From: Catenaria anguillulae PL171
Lineage: Eukaryota > Blastocladiomycota > Blastocladiomycetes > Blastocladiales > Catenariaceae
Assembly (NCBI GenBank): GCA_002102555.1
Contig: MCFL01000059.1
Span: 62,001 to 126,000 of the forward strand
Direction: 5' to 3'
DNA length: 64,000 bases
Shown here: positions 21,407-33,185 of the stretch, piece after piece
How the letters are laid out: each line of letters starts with the position of its first letter
How positions within the stretch are numbered: position 1 is the first letter of the stretch
Made by a program: the position numbers and the translations under genes
The notes under the pieces: model-generated
Told to the model about the DNA's origin: nothing
Seen by the model: the letters and a program-made list of their open reading frames with translations, nothing else
The model's database searches: none

Positions 21407-22833
21407 GGCGTGCACTTGTGTTATTCTTCCTTGTTACTAGTCATATTTGCTCTCGCGCTGTACAACCTGGATACATATCGAGTCCCCTCGGCGAGTCGTC
21501 CGAGGGGTGTTGACTTGATCTGTTTCCCTGGCATCTTCCATCACAAGTGACAAGCCTCTCAAATCTTTACCAATGCGACCGTCTTTTGATGTCTCGACAT
21601 CAATATTAAAACACAATCATCATCACCGATGCAGCCGCCTTGTTGACAATAAACGACTTTGGCCAGTCGCCCGCACCGACTGCCCGACTTTGCACTCTAG
21701 ATAACACGGTAGGCAGCCAACAAGGTGCGGCAAACCGACTCGGGAGTCCGCCTTGTCTCCCTCAATGCAAGCCGACCATGTAAGACGAGCAAACCGAATG
21801 GCCAGAATGCCCGTGGGCCGTGCCCGAGCCGATTCCACAAATGGGATCGATTCAATAAACGACCCATACGGACGGCGCGGCCGCCGTTAATTTCACTTTG
21901 AAAAGCTGTGTTGCAACCCTTGCTATCGGGGCCACAGCGGTGTGCTGCGTTCGCTTGGTGGCGTAGGTTGTGGGAACTTGTTCCGCCGGCCATCACGCGC
22001 TTTCGCTTGTGGTGGGCACAGCAAAGGCAAAAACGCAACATCCTTGTTGCTGCCATGTCAGTTAACTAAGTTAACTGTGTCTTCTGAGCTGAATGGCAAC
22101 TGAATGATGAAGATCGTGACACACACATATATATAACCGACCGTCTGCCTGCGGTCGACTTGATCGTGGATGCATGACCATCGGCCAACCAAAGCCGTGC
22201 CCCGATCCTCGGCTCCAGATGCCCTTTCTTCGTCTGCTCGCGAGCGGTGTTGGTTGTTTGCGCAACGTGCGCTCACCATCGATGCAGGTTAATGTATGCA
22301 TGGAAGGCCGGAGAAAACGGTCGCCAATGCACATGGAATATCATGTTTTCTCAACGACGGTATTTATGGTGTTGGCCAAGCTTGAGATCACGGCTTTTGG
22401 CATTCAGGACGCCCAGATAAGATCCACTTCGCCCCCGTCGAGTTATTCGATTTCTTCGCCCACAACATTTTCAAGCTCCGTATGTCCTGTGTGTCAAGTT
22501 GCTCGCCGTATCGACTATCGAACTGATACAATTTTTTTTTTTTTTTACATATCCTCATTTTTGGTTCAAGTTGACCTTGACTTGGCGGCGAACGCGTTCC
22601 CTCGTCTCTTGAACCGACGAAGGCCAAAGTGACCTTCCTTGCAGAAAGTTGTGTATGTACAAACCCATTAACTTCCCCGGCCCATCATGACGTCCAGCTG
22701 CCCCAAGTTGTCGCGATAAACATGTCAGTTCGCTAACGCTAAGCTGAATCTTGGCCCCCTCGGATCCGCGTACCGTGCTACTTTTTCGCGCTGTTGACGA
22801 CGATAGCTCGTTGACCCGTTGGTGCGTCGCAAA
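21407..22833. other. Intergenic region with TA-rich patch and poly-T tract
   Basis: No coding frame I would defend over 1.4 kb. It contains the 3' flank of the phosphohexomutase gene, a TA-rich patch (CATATATATAACC near 22126-22138) and a 15-T run at 22532-22546. Confidence 0.45.
22532..22546 (+). repeat. Poly-T tract
   Basis: A run of 15 T. Read on the minus strand it is a poly-A, but no retroposed coding sequence or target duplication is visible next to it. Confidence 0.9.
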
Positions 22834-24410
22834 ATGTACCCTGCCGTCACTTGCCCTAATCGGCCGCCGTCTCCGCCAACGCGCAACAAGTTTCAAGCCC
22901 TGTCATCACCGCAGACCATCACGGCCGGTCCGCCCTCAGCCCATCGCTTCCTTACCACCTCAGGGCATGTGACAGGCTCAAACAGCTCGCTTGAAGCTGG
23001 CCCAGGTGATCGGGTGGGTGAGTCGGTGCGAGAGTGGCACGGTGCCGTGGAGCTTCCGGTGGTGATCGCACTCGACTCCAACCCGGCTCCGGCATGTGGC
23101 GCCTGTCCAGCAAAAGCAGAATCGTCGTCATTTCGATCACATCAACATCTAATGGCTCGCTCTGTTATGCCGGACGCACCGACTAGTCGCTCAGCACCCG
23201 CGCCCGTCATTTCTGCCGCCGACATCCTGAGCGCTCCGCTGGCCGACGTTGCACGATGGTCCGCGGCAGGGCTGCTGGTTCAGGCGTCTATGTCGTCGAC
23301 AACCGCGTTGGTTGCCGGGATAGTTGCGCCAGGGCAAGAGCTGCTGATCAGGAGCCCTCATGCTAGGCCTCATGCGCATTGTGAGGCGCCTTCCGTGGAA
23401 CCAACGCAATCGAGACAAGCAACGATCCCGCAACCAAGCTACTTTGCAGTGAATTCGACGGGTCTCCCTTCGCCGAACGCTTCACCGTCCTGCTCGCCTG
23501 TTGCCACAATCCATTTGGCTGCCGGGTGGAATTCCGAGTCCAACGGCTCGATTCCCATGTCTCCCATATCCCCCATGTCGCTTCTCTCACCTGCGCTGCC
23601 CTTGTTGGACGTAAAAGTCTCTCACCAATCAGCACAACACGCGCGGAGTGCCGCAGGGCATGAAATGCCGCGAGCAGTCCCGCCATTGGCGCCCGCGAGC
23701 TGGCGAGCGAAAGACTCCGCCCACTCGGGCGTCGGATGGTCGTCGCCACATCCGCATGTCCTGCCTCGTATTCCAGTCTGCGTAGGGTCATGTCGCATCT
23801 CACCGACACCGAGTGCCGAGTCATCCGCGTCTTCTTTCGAATTCGTTAACTTCGCCAAAGCGACGAGCCGCTCGCCTTCCTCTACAGAGCCGGCAGCTGT
23901 GGCTCTTCGACAATGCATTGCTGTCGGGTCTCCAATGGACACAGAGTCAATTCCTTGGCGGTCTGCCGTGAAATTGGCCTCGGCGCTGAAACCCGCTTCA
24001 AAGTCCTTCAAATCACTCCCTTCATGGGCCACAATGCCTGTTCGGACTCCCTCGTCACCCAAGCTGTCAGCGTCACGAAGCCCTCAGCGTGCCCAGTTGC
24101 CGCCCAACACGCGCATCGTGAGAGAAGCCGCGGGTGGTGTTGCGTTCGAGTTTTCGACGCCAACTTGGTTCGAGTAAGGGTTGCATGGACTGCGATACGC
24201 ACATGTTGTCGAAACGTTTGTGACTTTCCCCCCTTCCTCTGCAGGGCTGCCATTTCCACTTTTCTCGATCGGCTTCGACGACAATGCATCATGGTCCATG
24301 TTCTCACCTTTTTCCCTAGTTGCATTTTTCTTGCATTCAGTTGGTCAGTGCCCGAATTATCAGTGTCTCTTGCATTTATCCTTTTTTTAACTATTGCCAC
24401 TTCATCGTAA
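22834..24410 (+). CDS. Unrecognised Ser/Pro/Ala-rich protein with hydrophobic C-terminus
   Basis: Two exons can be placed, 22834-24173 and 24245-24410, with a GTAAGG donor and CTGCAG acceptor, giving 501 aa. The long first exon is rich in Ser, Pro and Ala with no domain I know. The second exon adds AAISTFLDRLRRQCIMVHVL followed by a strongly hydrophobic end (FPSCIFLAFSWSVPEL, then a second segment to LTIATSS). A tail-anchored or membrane-hairpin protein is possible. An internal ATG at 23152 (MARSVMPDAP) is an alternative start. Support is only the long open frame and the well-formed intron that extends it. Confidence 0.45.
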
Positions 24411-24610
24411 CACATCAATCCGTGCTCATTGCTCATTGCTCACGTCCATTGGTGCCATGGCTGTATCGAATAGCGAGGTGGGCGAGCGAACCAACCATTG
24501 GAACGGAATGAAAAGGGTATCTTTATTGTGTGCGAAACAATCGGGCCACCTGGACGCTACTACCCATTACCCATCCCAACATCAAGCATGCGACCGAGCG
24601 CGGAGAATAA
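24411..24610. other. Convergent 3' intergenic gap
   Basis: A short gap between converging genes; nothing seen. Confidence 0.4.
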
Positions 24611-26722
24611 TCAATCGGCCAATCGAACATCCAACACGATAGCCACACTTGATTCGTGCGTCCAATTTGGCCGCTCACGATACGTGGCATGTACCCTCAC
24701 CTGGCGTGCGCCACCGCCGTCCTCGTCGCTCGCAACCTCCAAGCCGCCGGCGCCGCCTGCCACGCCTGCTGCCGGCGTCGGCATCCATGGGAATACAATG
24801 CCCGTGTTTGCGCCGGCAAGCGCCGCCACAAGGTGCGCTACGGCCACGCCCTTGACCCGAGCAAAATACGGCACAACCGTATCCACGCGATACCCAACCA
24901 CCTGCCTGACCCTGTCCAACCTCGCGCCGGCGGGCAACGCAAACTGTACGCTCAACGATGTCAGCGGTGACAACCCTTGTGCTGCGCCCGCCAACCCTAG
25001 CCCGACACACACGTCGCGATCCAGCAGGGCAAGTAACCACGGCGCATACGCCGACATGGCATGATCATTGACCCGCACGACCAGTGCGTGCAAGCTCGGA
25101 AACGCCCCCGACGCGAGCAAGTGGGCCACGTCAACGGGCGGTACGTCAATGAGCTCGAGCGATTGCAAATACACCATCGGGTGCGGCGGGGGTTCACGCC
25201 CAGGGTACCCGTGCAATTGCATGTGCGTGAGAATGGGCGATGACGATGCGTCCGTGAGAATTGCGTCGTAGTACATGGATGCGAGCCGATGCGGGCATTG
25301 TAGCAAAAAGGATTGCGTGCGGATGATGAGGTGGCCGTACACGCGCGAGGCGAGGTGCACGGGCCATTCAAGGACTTGCAGCGGGCGGTTGAGGTTGAGG
25401 AAGATGGTCGAGATGAGCGGCTCGTGCCCGCCCGTCAGAAATAAGCGCAGCGTGTGGATGGACCCCGGGTCGCGGCGAGACAGTGTTGATGAGAGTGAGG
25501 GCGTGATTTCGGGCCAAAGTTGGTCGAATGTTTGGCCTTGAGAGTCAACTATTTCGCCGCGGAGTTCGAGTGTGCCAAGGTGCGAGCATTTGGCTATTTC
25601 GGTGAGTAGAGGAATACTGATTTCACGGCATGTGATGGACAGTGACTTAAGGTTGCGTGCACGGCGGATAAGCTCCACGGCGGCGCAGTTGGCGAGAGAC
25701 TGGTCGCCGGTCGGAGCACTGAAGCGGAGCGTCAGATCGTGCAATGCGGCCGTCGACAAAGAGACAATGTGTTTGAGGAAATCGCCTGGGTGGGATGAGA
25801 GGTCAATGGACAGCGATACAAGCCGGGGATGTTCGAGACCGAGTTGGAGGGCGTGGCCCATGGCGGAGACAGTTGCGGCATCGAATATTGTGCTGGTGCT
25901 AACAATGGACAGTTTCTCGATGTTCTTGAGACGTGCCAAAGAAGTTGGGATCGACTGTGGTATGGTCGAAGCGCTAACGGTGCGGTCTGGTGGTAGAATG
26001 GGCCGGGACTTGCGGATGACGGGTGCAAACGTATTGACACCGCCAGCAGCTTGTGGCGAGCTTGGTGAAAGGATCACACTGGCTGATGGCGACACGAGCA
26101 CCGATTCCGGCAAATGCATCTGTGAGGACAGGCGACGGCTACCAGCTTGGCCAACTACATTCGGCGACGATGATCCGCTTCGGCTACTACCGCTGCTGCT
26201 ATCTCCTTGGTCGTCCGACTCTGAATCCGACGAGCTGTCCGCCATGGGCCCGCCGTGGTGAAAATGCGTGCCCGCCATCTCGCAAGCAGCATCAAACACG
26301 ACCGAATACTGGCGGACATTGTCGACAATCGAGTCGTATCGCGGATCGGCGAGGAGAGAAAAGTGATGGGAATCACTGAGAGAAGAGTAGAGCGGATCTG
26401 TTTGTCGGCGTAGCGTCCGTGCAGAGCGGTTGGCACAGGACCATTGGCCAGAGACACAGTCGGCCCAAAGGCAGGACGAAACAGAATGCCAGGCATGCGG
26501 TCGAGCGCAGAAAAAGAGCGACCTACACACGGACATGACTTGTGACAAGGTCCAGTGTCGGTCGGCTGGGTGGCGCGCGAGTTCCTTGAGGTGGAGAAGA
26601 ACCAGGTTGACGAGCTCGGGTGGCAAATTGGCCAGTGATGGTCGTTGGGCTGCCGGTGCTCGTGAGCCCAGGCATGGAGACGTCGCGGCGGGCGGGGAAT
26701 CGGTCCCAAGAGAGGAGTTCAT
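24611..26722 (-). CDS. F-box protein with LRR-like C-terminal region
   Basis: A single exon of 703 aa; the first true ATG is at 26722. An F-box-like motif sits near residues 31-75 (LANLPPELVNLVLLHLKEL, then SQVMSVCRSLFFCARPHAWH), the usual Skp1-binding helix pattern. A Ser/Asp-rich spacer follows. From about residue 270 the sequence has irregular leucine-rich repeats (LKNIEKLSIVSTSTIFDAAT, HPRLVSLSIDLSS, ARNLKSLSITCREISIPLL, HLGTLELRGEI). By analogy the protein would recruit substrates to an SCF ubiquitin ligase; the substrate is unknown. A second gene of the same general design lies at 56928-60080. Confidence 0.7.
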   Translation of the reverse strand: MNSSLGTDSPPAATSPCLGSRAPAAQRPSLANLPPELVNLVLLHLKELARHPADRHWTLSQVMSVCRSLFFCARPHAWHSVSSCLWADCVSGQWSCANRSARTLRRQTDPLYSSLSDSHHFSLLADPRYDSIVDNVRQYSVVFDAACEMAGTHFHHGGPMADSSSDSESDDQGDSSSGSSRSGSSSPNVVGQAGSRRLSSQMHLPESVLVSPSASVILSPSSPQAAGGVNTFAPVIRKSRPILPPDRTVSASTIPQSIPTSLARLKNIEKLSIVSTSTIFDAATVSAMGHALQLGLEHPRLVSLSIDLSSHPGDFLKHIVSLSTAALHDLTLRFSAPTGDQSLANCAAVELIRRARNLKSLSITCREISIPLLTEIAKCSHLGTLELRGEIVDSQGQTFDQLWPEITPSLSSTLSRRDPGSIHTLRLFLTGGHEPLISTIFLNLNRPLQVLEWPVHLASRVYGHLIIRTQSFLLQCPHRLASMYYDAILTDASSSPILTHMQLHGYPGREPPPHPMVYLQSLELIDVPPVDVAHLLASGAFPSLHALVVRVNDHAMSAYAPWLLALLDRDVCVGLGLAGAAQGLSPLTSLSVQFALPAGARLDRVRQVVGYRVDTVVPYFARVKGVAVAHLVAALAGANTGIVFPWMPTPAAGVAGGAGGLEVASDEDGGGARQVRVHATYRERPNWTHESSVAIVLDVRLAD

Positions 26723-27292
26723 GGTCAGCGTAGTATTGTTTGAGCTTGATTGCACGCACACACCTGCAGGTGACAAGAGGCAACAGCAGTAACGTTAGTC
26801 GTGCAAAGCTGTAAATAACAAAGTTCTGAACCAAACCTGACGACAGACCGATGGAGCAGGGGCCGTTCCAAGGAAAGCAGATGTGCCCTTAGGGGAAAGG
26901 TATTTGAGAGCTGAGTATGGTGCTTTTGTATTTGCATTGAGTGGAGAATGAATTCATGCATCGAGGACCCAATCGGGATAAGTAGATGCTCGCCCCGCAC
27001 GTTCACGCTCCATACCTCATTTCGCATTTCGTCTTTGACGAACTTTCTTTCACTTCACGACGCACACTCAAGTTCCCACGTGCCCGGGACAGAGGTCGGA
27101 GCAAATGGACCTTCGAACGTGCCAATTCACGTTGGAATAGTATAGGTAAGGCATTACGAATTTCGAGACAGAGACATCACCCACTCTTCCGACCCGGTTA
27201 CACTAAACTTGACAATTCTATCTGGGAGGGCATTCCCTGTCTTGCGAGCAGCAGAAATGCCGAATCATTGGCACATACTCTCTGGATTGGAC
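26723..27292. other. Upstream region of F-box gene
   Basis: No coding frame seen. It separates the F-box gene (transcribed away) from the 3' end of the broken membrane-protein copy. Confidence 0.4.
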
Positions 27293-27950
27293 CTAGGACC
27301 GTCTACCGTTGAGCTTCTTAGGAATCCATGACCCCTTGCCTTTCGAGCTTCTGAGTCGGACGACATCTGGGGCTTGCACCATATCGTATTCCAGCTGAAG
27401 ATGCCGCTGCGTCTTGCGCTTCTTGAACATTCGGTGGAGCTGACCCATGAATCGACAGTAAAAGAGCATGCGTATTGACTCGCCGATATACACGCTGCAA
27501 AGAAACGGGGCTAGTCCCGGTGCACGCGAATAACGACACTTGCAACGATGATTGCCGTGCAGCCCGCCATGAGATTGAACGTCATTTGTCGCAATAGCTT
27601 TGTCACGGTCGATGGGCATAGCATTCGAAACAATGGCACATAGGTATGTGATGTACCGATGCATGCACACGACCGTGAATCCGCCGTTGTTGGTCGCAGC
27701 ACACACAACAGATAACATTTTCAGGACCATTTGCGCTCCAGCACGATCCCCAAGCGTCGGCTGCTCGGCCGTGCTTGTCGTCGGTGGAAGTGAGTACCCA
27801 AGCGTTCGGCGGCAAGTGAAAGTCGCCGATATGAGCAAGAGCGCAGATACCCAGAAGCCCAACCGATTGGGTACCTGCCACCTGCTGGGACATGTAGACC
27901 GCACTGTAAATAGTGAATCTGTCATGGACCAGTGCGACCATGAGAAAGGC
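27293..27950 (-). pseudogene. Truncated copy of the adjacent multi-pass membrane protein gene
   Basis: Segments match the intact neighbour at 28270-29334 but lie in three frames. GICALAHIGDFHLP is in one frame. It is followed by RRTLGYSLPP and AQMVLKMLSVVCAATNN in another; the neighbour reads GICALAHIGDFHLRTFGYAQ without a break. The spacer between the shared His and Tyr codons is 4 bases longer here, which shifts the frame. A third frame has TFNLMAGCTAIIVAS, matching ANLSLQCLCIIAAN. The end (FLCSVYIGESIRMLFYCRFM) matches the neighbour's last membrane segment. About 100 residues of middle membrane segments are missing. It is best read as a decayed tandem duplicate. Confidence 0.65.
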
Positions 27951-28269
27951 GCATGCAGGACTGAAATTGAATGGATGATGCCGTCAACGCTGAGCGTCTT
28001 CATCGTCGCATTTTCCTTGCATGATTATGTATGCAATTACGACTTCCTCCTCAATTAAGTACGGTCGCATGTCTGAGAGAATGCATCGGCTCAAACCAAA
28101 TGCTGGACGGACGTAATCATTTTCAGTTTTCAATTGCGAGGAAACACAGAAACATATTCTCCGATTCCAGTGATCATGACGCGCAAACGGCAACGCGTTC
28201 CTTTCGTCATGCGACGATATAGAGCTTAGGTGCAAGTCAGTGAGCGAAACCAGGGGTACGAAGAGACAC

Positions 28270-29334
28270 TCATCGCCTTGAGGCGACGGGTGCTTGACTT
28301 GTGGAAATTTGTGGAGACCGTATCCAAGTCGAAGAAATGTCACGGGGCATGGATTTCTTGTCAGAGAGAGAATTCGGCAAATGTGAGGACATTGAAGCCG
28401 TGCGCTTAACGTTTGGCAGGTTTGATTGCTGTGCTGCAACCTTTGGCTTGGATCTGAACATAGCATTGAGATGTCGGAGAAAGTTGACGAAAAGGAATGT
28501 CCTCGTCGCCTCGGCCATGTAAACGCCGCACCAAAACGGGTCGACGTCTGGCGCAGCCCTCGCGACGGCATTCGCTGCGATGATGCAGAGGCATTGCAGA
28601 GACAAGTTGGCCGTGGATCGCTTCAGGAAACCGGTAAAATGTGGTTTGCCGGCGATTCCGCCGCCCATGCTAGCCGTGTGGTGCAAAGAGTAGATGAATC
28701 CAGCGGAGAGGGCACAATTGACCAGCCCATCATAAATGGACCACCTGCCCTCCATCCAGAAAAACTTCGAGTGGTCAGTTTGTGTCCTCACCACGAGTCA
28801 GTCATTGGATTGCCTATAAGCGCTTTCGTACCAATTAAACAGCTCATCACCAACCGCGGCCCATTGACTGCTTTGGTGAGTGTACTCATAGAGGTAGCCA
28901 TAAATCAGAACGCCATTATGGCCAGCACAAAAGAGAACGCTTGTGATTGAGGCTACTGCAAGTGTTTTTGCAGCCCGAGGGAACTGCTTCTTTGTCAGCG
29001 CCCAAAAGCGCATCATGTTGACGGCCTGGAAGCCAATACCAATGGCTGCCGCACAGATAATCGACATGTTCTTTTTAATCATTGTCAGGAAGGCCTCGGC
29101 GTCAGACTGTTCCGCCCCGGCTTCCAATGTTTGGGCGTAACCAAAGGTCCGGAGGTGAAAGTCGCCGATATGGGCCAGTGCGCAAATACCGAGCGCCAAA
29201 AAGTAGCTTGAGCGGCGGTTTAGGCGCAGCCAGACGTAGACACAGCTCGAAAACGTTGCCACATTCAGACAAAGGACGAGGCAAAGGATTGAGCTGACGG
29301 GACTCCAATGCCAATTCGGAGTGGTGTGAATCGT
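28270..29334 (-). CDS. Multi-pass (probably 7-TM) membrane protein, family member B
   Basis: Two exons are placed, 29334-28832 and 28744-28270, joined through a TGG codon split by the intron (GTACGA donor). The first visible exon follows a good acceptor (TTTCCAG) and has no ATG, so a short 5' exon carrying the start lies further upstream, unresolved. Hydrophobic segments occur in order: SILCLVLCLNVATFSSCVYV, SSYFLALGICALAHIGDF, MSIICAAAIGIGFQAV, LAVASITSVLFCAGHNGVLI, GLVNCALSAGFIYSL, SLQCLCIIAANAV and FWCGVYMAEATRTFLFVNFL, giving about seven passes. A basic, Ser-rich cytoplasmic tail follows. I know no named family. Shared features with the genes at 44920 and 55607 suggest one lineage-specific receptor-like family. 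Confidence 0.65.
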
Positions 29335-30005
29335 CTGGAAACAATGAGCTGCCCAGTGAGTACTATTCGAACGTTGTGGCACAATCAGGCGGGCTAGCTA
29401 AGAGCTGCCAGGAGTGCATTCATTTCTGCATACATTCGGCCGCATTTTGGTAGAATTGCTCTCAGATCGTATCGGTGAAGTGATTCGCGAAGTGTAACAA
29501 TTTGTGGTCACATAAACCCGGTCGAGCTTCACCCTGATTCGGCCGTTTCTGCGAGGAGAGAGATTCGAATACTAGGGCTTGGCATTCAATGAAATCTGCG
29601 GTTTACGATCCGGTCACATTTTTGTCGGGCACGTTGCATGCATAAGCTTTTCCTTGAGCACGACCCAGGTGTGCAATCCTGCCCATTTCAATTTGGACGT
29701 CCGCGTTGTTCGCAGGTTCGAATGCTACACACGAGGAGCTCACACAGATCCATCTTTACAGAAGACTGACAATAACGAAGAACCACATTAAGTCGGAACG
29801 AAACTCGATCGAGAACAGCCACCTCACGATCTTCGCGCACGGTAGAAAGCAATACTAGCTCATGGGATACTGTTGCAAGTACACGATGATCAAAGTGGCA
29901 TCTATTTCTTATGCAAGGCAATTGAAGACAAATCAAACAACGATGCAATGACAGGCAATTCAAATGGACGATTTATTCCGGTTTCAGTCACCAACTCACC
30001 ACTAC
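29335..30005. other. Intergenic region with unresolved first exon
   Basis: It probably contains the missing first exon and promoter of the minus-strand membrane-protein gene, and on its right the 3' flank of subtilisin 1. I could not place the exon. Confidence 0.4.
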
Positions 30006-31579
30006 TTACCACCAGCCCCACCACCAGGGGAGGGCAGGCTCGGTCGGCTCGGGCGTGGGTTGCGGGCGTGGGCGTACTGGGGTCGGGGCGGGCGTAGGTT
30101 GCGGACGCGGGGCCGGCGTGGGAGTCGGAGTGGGCTTGTCGGCGGGCTTGTCAACACCAGTAGTGAGCCCACCCAAGAAGAGAGCAAGGTTGGGTGAGCC
30201 ACCGAGATCACCACGAACGACGTTGCGTTGAGCGAGCTCGAGGAGCTTGGCTTGAGCTTGGGAACGGTTAAGGCCTTGACTCATGAGCAGCGCCATGGCA
30301 CCGGCAACGTGCGGAGTCGCCATACTGGTTCCGTCCATGGTGGTTTCGCCGCGCGAGTTGGCACGGGCAGAGTTGATGCCAACACCAGGAGCAAACTAAA
30401 GACAGCAAGGGTTGATGGGAGCGTTAGAAAACTGTGCACTCAGGCGGCAGAGCGGGAGCAGCAATCCAAGCGAGTCGTACCAAGTCGACACAGCGACCCA
30501 CGTTGGAGAAGTCACCGATCACGTTATCACGAGGGTTGAGGGCACCAATCGTCAGCGCCGACGGAACAAAGGCGGGCGAAACGTTGCAAGCATTGACGCC
30601 ATAGTCGTTGCCGGCAGCGACCACCACGGAAACCTGTTCAAACAAGCGGATTTAGATGTGAGTTTACGCAATCGTTGTTGGGATTGGGGAGGCATTTCAA
30701 CATACACCATCGGCAGTGAGCGAATCGATAGCAGACGATGTGGCCGTCTCCTCGTCACCATCGCCGGCCTTGGGACCTCCCAAGGAGAGGTTGGCGACGG
30801 CTTTGCGGCCAGGACGACTGCGCACGGTGCGCGAGACGAGGTCAAGAGCAGAGAGCACGGCCGAGTTCGGACCACGGCCAGACTTGTCGAACACCTTGAT
30901 GCAGTGGATCTAATGGTACGACGCATCGTTGAGCCAGATGGGTCAGCATATGGGAATGATTTACTAAAGGCGAGATGGGAAAAATGGTCCGTACAGTCGC
31001 CTTCTTGGCAACACCGAAAGTCTTGCCAGCGATGGTTCCACTGACATGTGTGCCATGACCATGCGAATCAAAGTTGCCCTCACCACTGAAGTCACGCAAG
31101 AACTTTGCGCGGCCCTCAAAGTCGGGGTGGTTCACGTCACAGCCAGAATCAATCACGTAGACGTCGACACCTTCGCCAGCGTTAGCGGGATACGTGTAAC
31201 TACCATCGAGGCGGGACGAATCCAAACGGTCGAGGCCAGCGGGGGCGCGCGACTGGGTGTCGTACAACTGCCACTCAATCTCCTTTTCCACACGCTTGAC
31301 CTTGCCCTTTGCGGCAATCTGCTTGCGAACCTCGGAACCACCGTCGGGAAGAGCAATGGCGCGGAACTTTGAACCGACCTCGATGCGACGAACGCGAGAG
31401 CGGGCGTCACGCAAGCCGTTGGACTCATATAGCTGGAACAGTTCCTCGATGGCGGATTCAAAGTCGGCCGAAGAGTCGAGCTGGATAATCACGTCCTTGG
31501 AGCGGGCAGGAGCGGCGACTGCGGACAACGGGGCAACGGCCAAGACGGCGAGAAAAGAGAGGAGAGCAGTGGTCTTCAT
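30006..31579 (-). CDS. Secreted proteinase K-like subtilisin (S8A), copy 1
   Basis: Four exons: 31579-30995, 30909-30706, 30633-30481, 30395-30006 (443 aa), all in frame. A signal peptide (residues 1-22) is followed by an I9-type propeptide (SKDVIIQLDSSADFESAIEE ... FRAIALPDG). The mature enzyme has the full catalytic triad: Asp in DVYVIDSGCDVNHP, His in GHGTHVSGTIAG, Ser in GTSMATPHVAG. The oxyanion Asn is in VVVAAGNDYGVNAC. The protease should act outside the cell, digesting protein. After the catalytic domain there is an unusual Pro/Thr-rich tail built from PTPTPAPRPQ-like repeats, ending in a tryptophan-rich tip (ALPWWWGWW). A paralogue with a different tail and exon pattern lies at 60250-62159. 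Confidence 0.95.
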
Positions 31580-33001
31580 GGTGAAGTGTTGGGATAGTGT
31601 GTGGCGGAGTGTGAGAAGTGAAGATCGTCTATGTATGTGCGATGATGAGGGAGTGGACTTGGTCCTGAGGGTGAGCCAGCACAATCGGGACTGTATGAGG
31701 GATGCTTGAGGGTGGTGGATGGATGGGGTTGACAAGCAGAGGATGGGTAGATAAGCTGGGGATACAGCTCGTATTTGTACCCACAGGAATTGCAAACCGG
31801 GCATCGCTGTGGGTCGTTGTGTCTTTCAGGTGAAGACTCTTTGCATGAACGGTTCGTCGGCTGACCCAGCTCCCGCGTCTTTCCAAGGATGAGTTGGTGT
31901 GCGCTCCTGTTACAGAGTCATGATTGCGGAGTCACAGCTCGGTGCTCGTGATCATAGGCAGGAATAGCGTTGCGGATCTTGCGTGCTCGTTGCATGTTGC
32001 GTGGATGCTTGCATTGTGGTGACCGGCCGAAAAGCACATGATTTTGTTTTCGGTGGATCTCATGTCCGATGACTTCTCGGGCGCGACACAAGTCTTCCAC
32101 ATTCGCAATCGAAAAGTCACAGTGAGACAAGCACGTCATATTTAGCAGTCCACTCACCATGTCGCTTTTGTCAACATGTGCTGCAGGGTCGCAGGAATGA
32201 AACACGATAGAGCACATGTCAAATGGGCACGTGCAGATTTTTCGCCGGATGACCGGGAAAGAGTCGGCCGAAAACGGGCCGAAATGTTCAGGTAGGTATA
32301 TATCACGGTGTGTTGTCTTTGGGCCGGGCTTTTATAAATAACTCGTTGAAAAGTACTGTGCAGCTAGATGCACTCGCCGTCAAACATGTTTCAGACTGAT
32401 CTTGGCTTGATTCGTTTTCACGATCACGCGATGTGAGACAGCACGTGAAGGACCAATGTGCGTGTGTACGTGGAAATTGCCAGTGACGTCGTGACGGGGC
32501 AACTTTAGCATATGCGAGTGAATTTACCGCAAAACACCGCAACCAAGCGAAGGGTGAACTGTACCGTGCCTGTGGTGTCCCCGCCTGGGCGACGTGGTGG
32601 CACCTCGTCCGAGGCCAACGCCGGCCGATCCGCCTGTCTTGTAAGGACAAAGCGTACTATCCTATTAGACTGGTAGAATGCAGATCTGAATGCGCCAGAG
32701 TCGGGTGGAGTGCAAAATCTGATGAAAACTGGCACTCGCATTCGACCGCCCGCCACAACGTGGGGGGGACCCAAAGCAAATCATCACGCGTGGCCTTGGC
32801 CTGTTATATGCCTGCCCGGGAGGGTTCCGACCGGCCCTTCGCGTCAATTTGGGCCGGGCATGGAAATTGCTCCCACATTACCGCCAGTCGTTCACCAATC
32901 AGTCTGTGAACGATTCTCACGTCTCCACACTGTTGCTCGGTGTTTACGGCTAGTACGGAGGACGCAAGCGGGAACGGATGCAGGCGAACAAAAAGGACTC
33001 T
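31580..33001. other. Subtilisin 1 upstream region, ending at the transposon insertion
   Basis: No coding frame I would defend over 1.4 kb. The right end is the Mutator-like element insertion point. Confidence 0.45.
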
Positions 33002-33010
33002 GAAGAGCCA
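33002..33010 (+). repeat. Left target-site duplication (GAAGAGCCA)
   Basis: Nine bases, GAAGAGCCA, directly before the left terminal inverted repeat. They are repeated exactly at 39428-39436 after the right one. Nine-base duplications are the mark of Mutator-type transposition. Confidence 0.93.
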
Positions 33011-33185
33011 GGGCTTTACTATCCATCGGCCCCCTTAAGCATCGGTCCCCCATCGGTCCCCTCAAGACCGATGCTTTACACACGTGATCAGTCGCTTAAG
33101 CATCGGTCTCTGTGAAAGCCCAAGCCACTCCTGCGAGGCTGGAACCCCACCCTGACCGGCCACTCGCGGCCGGCCCCCGGTTGCA
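33011..33185 (+). repeat. MULE left terminal inverted repeat
   Basis: 175 bp starting GGGCTTTACTATCCATCGGC and ending GGCCCCCGGTTGCA-like sequence (inner end TTGCA at 33181-33185). Inside it the short motif AGCATCGGTC and its inverse GACCGATGCT recur several times, possible transposase-binding sub-repeats. Confidence 0.93.

Noticed and set aside
22532-22546. Poly-T as the tail of a minus-strand retroposon
   Set aside because: No coding remnant or target duplication beside it.
29710-29730. GGTTCGAATGC resembling a tRNA T-arm
   Set aside because: No matching acceptor stem, D-arm or anticodon arm around it.
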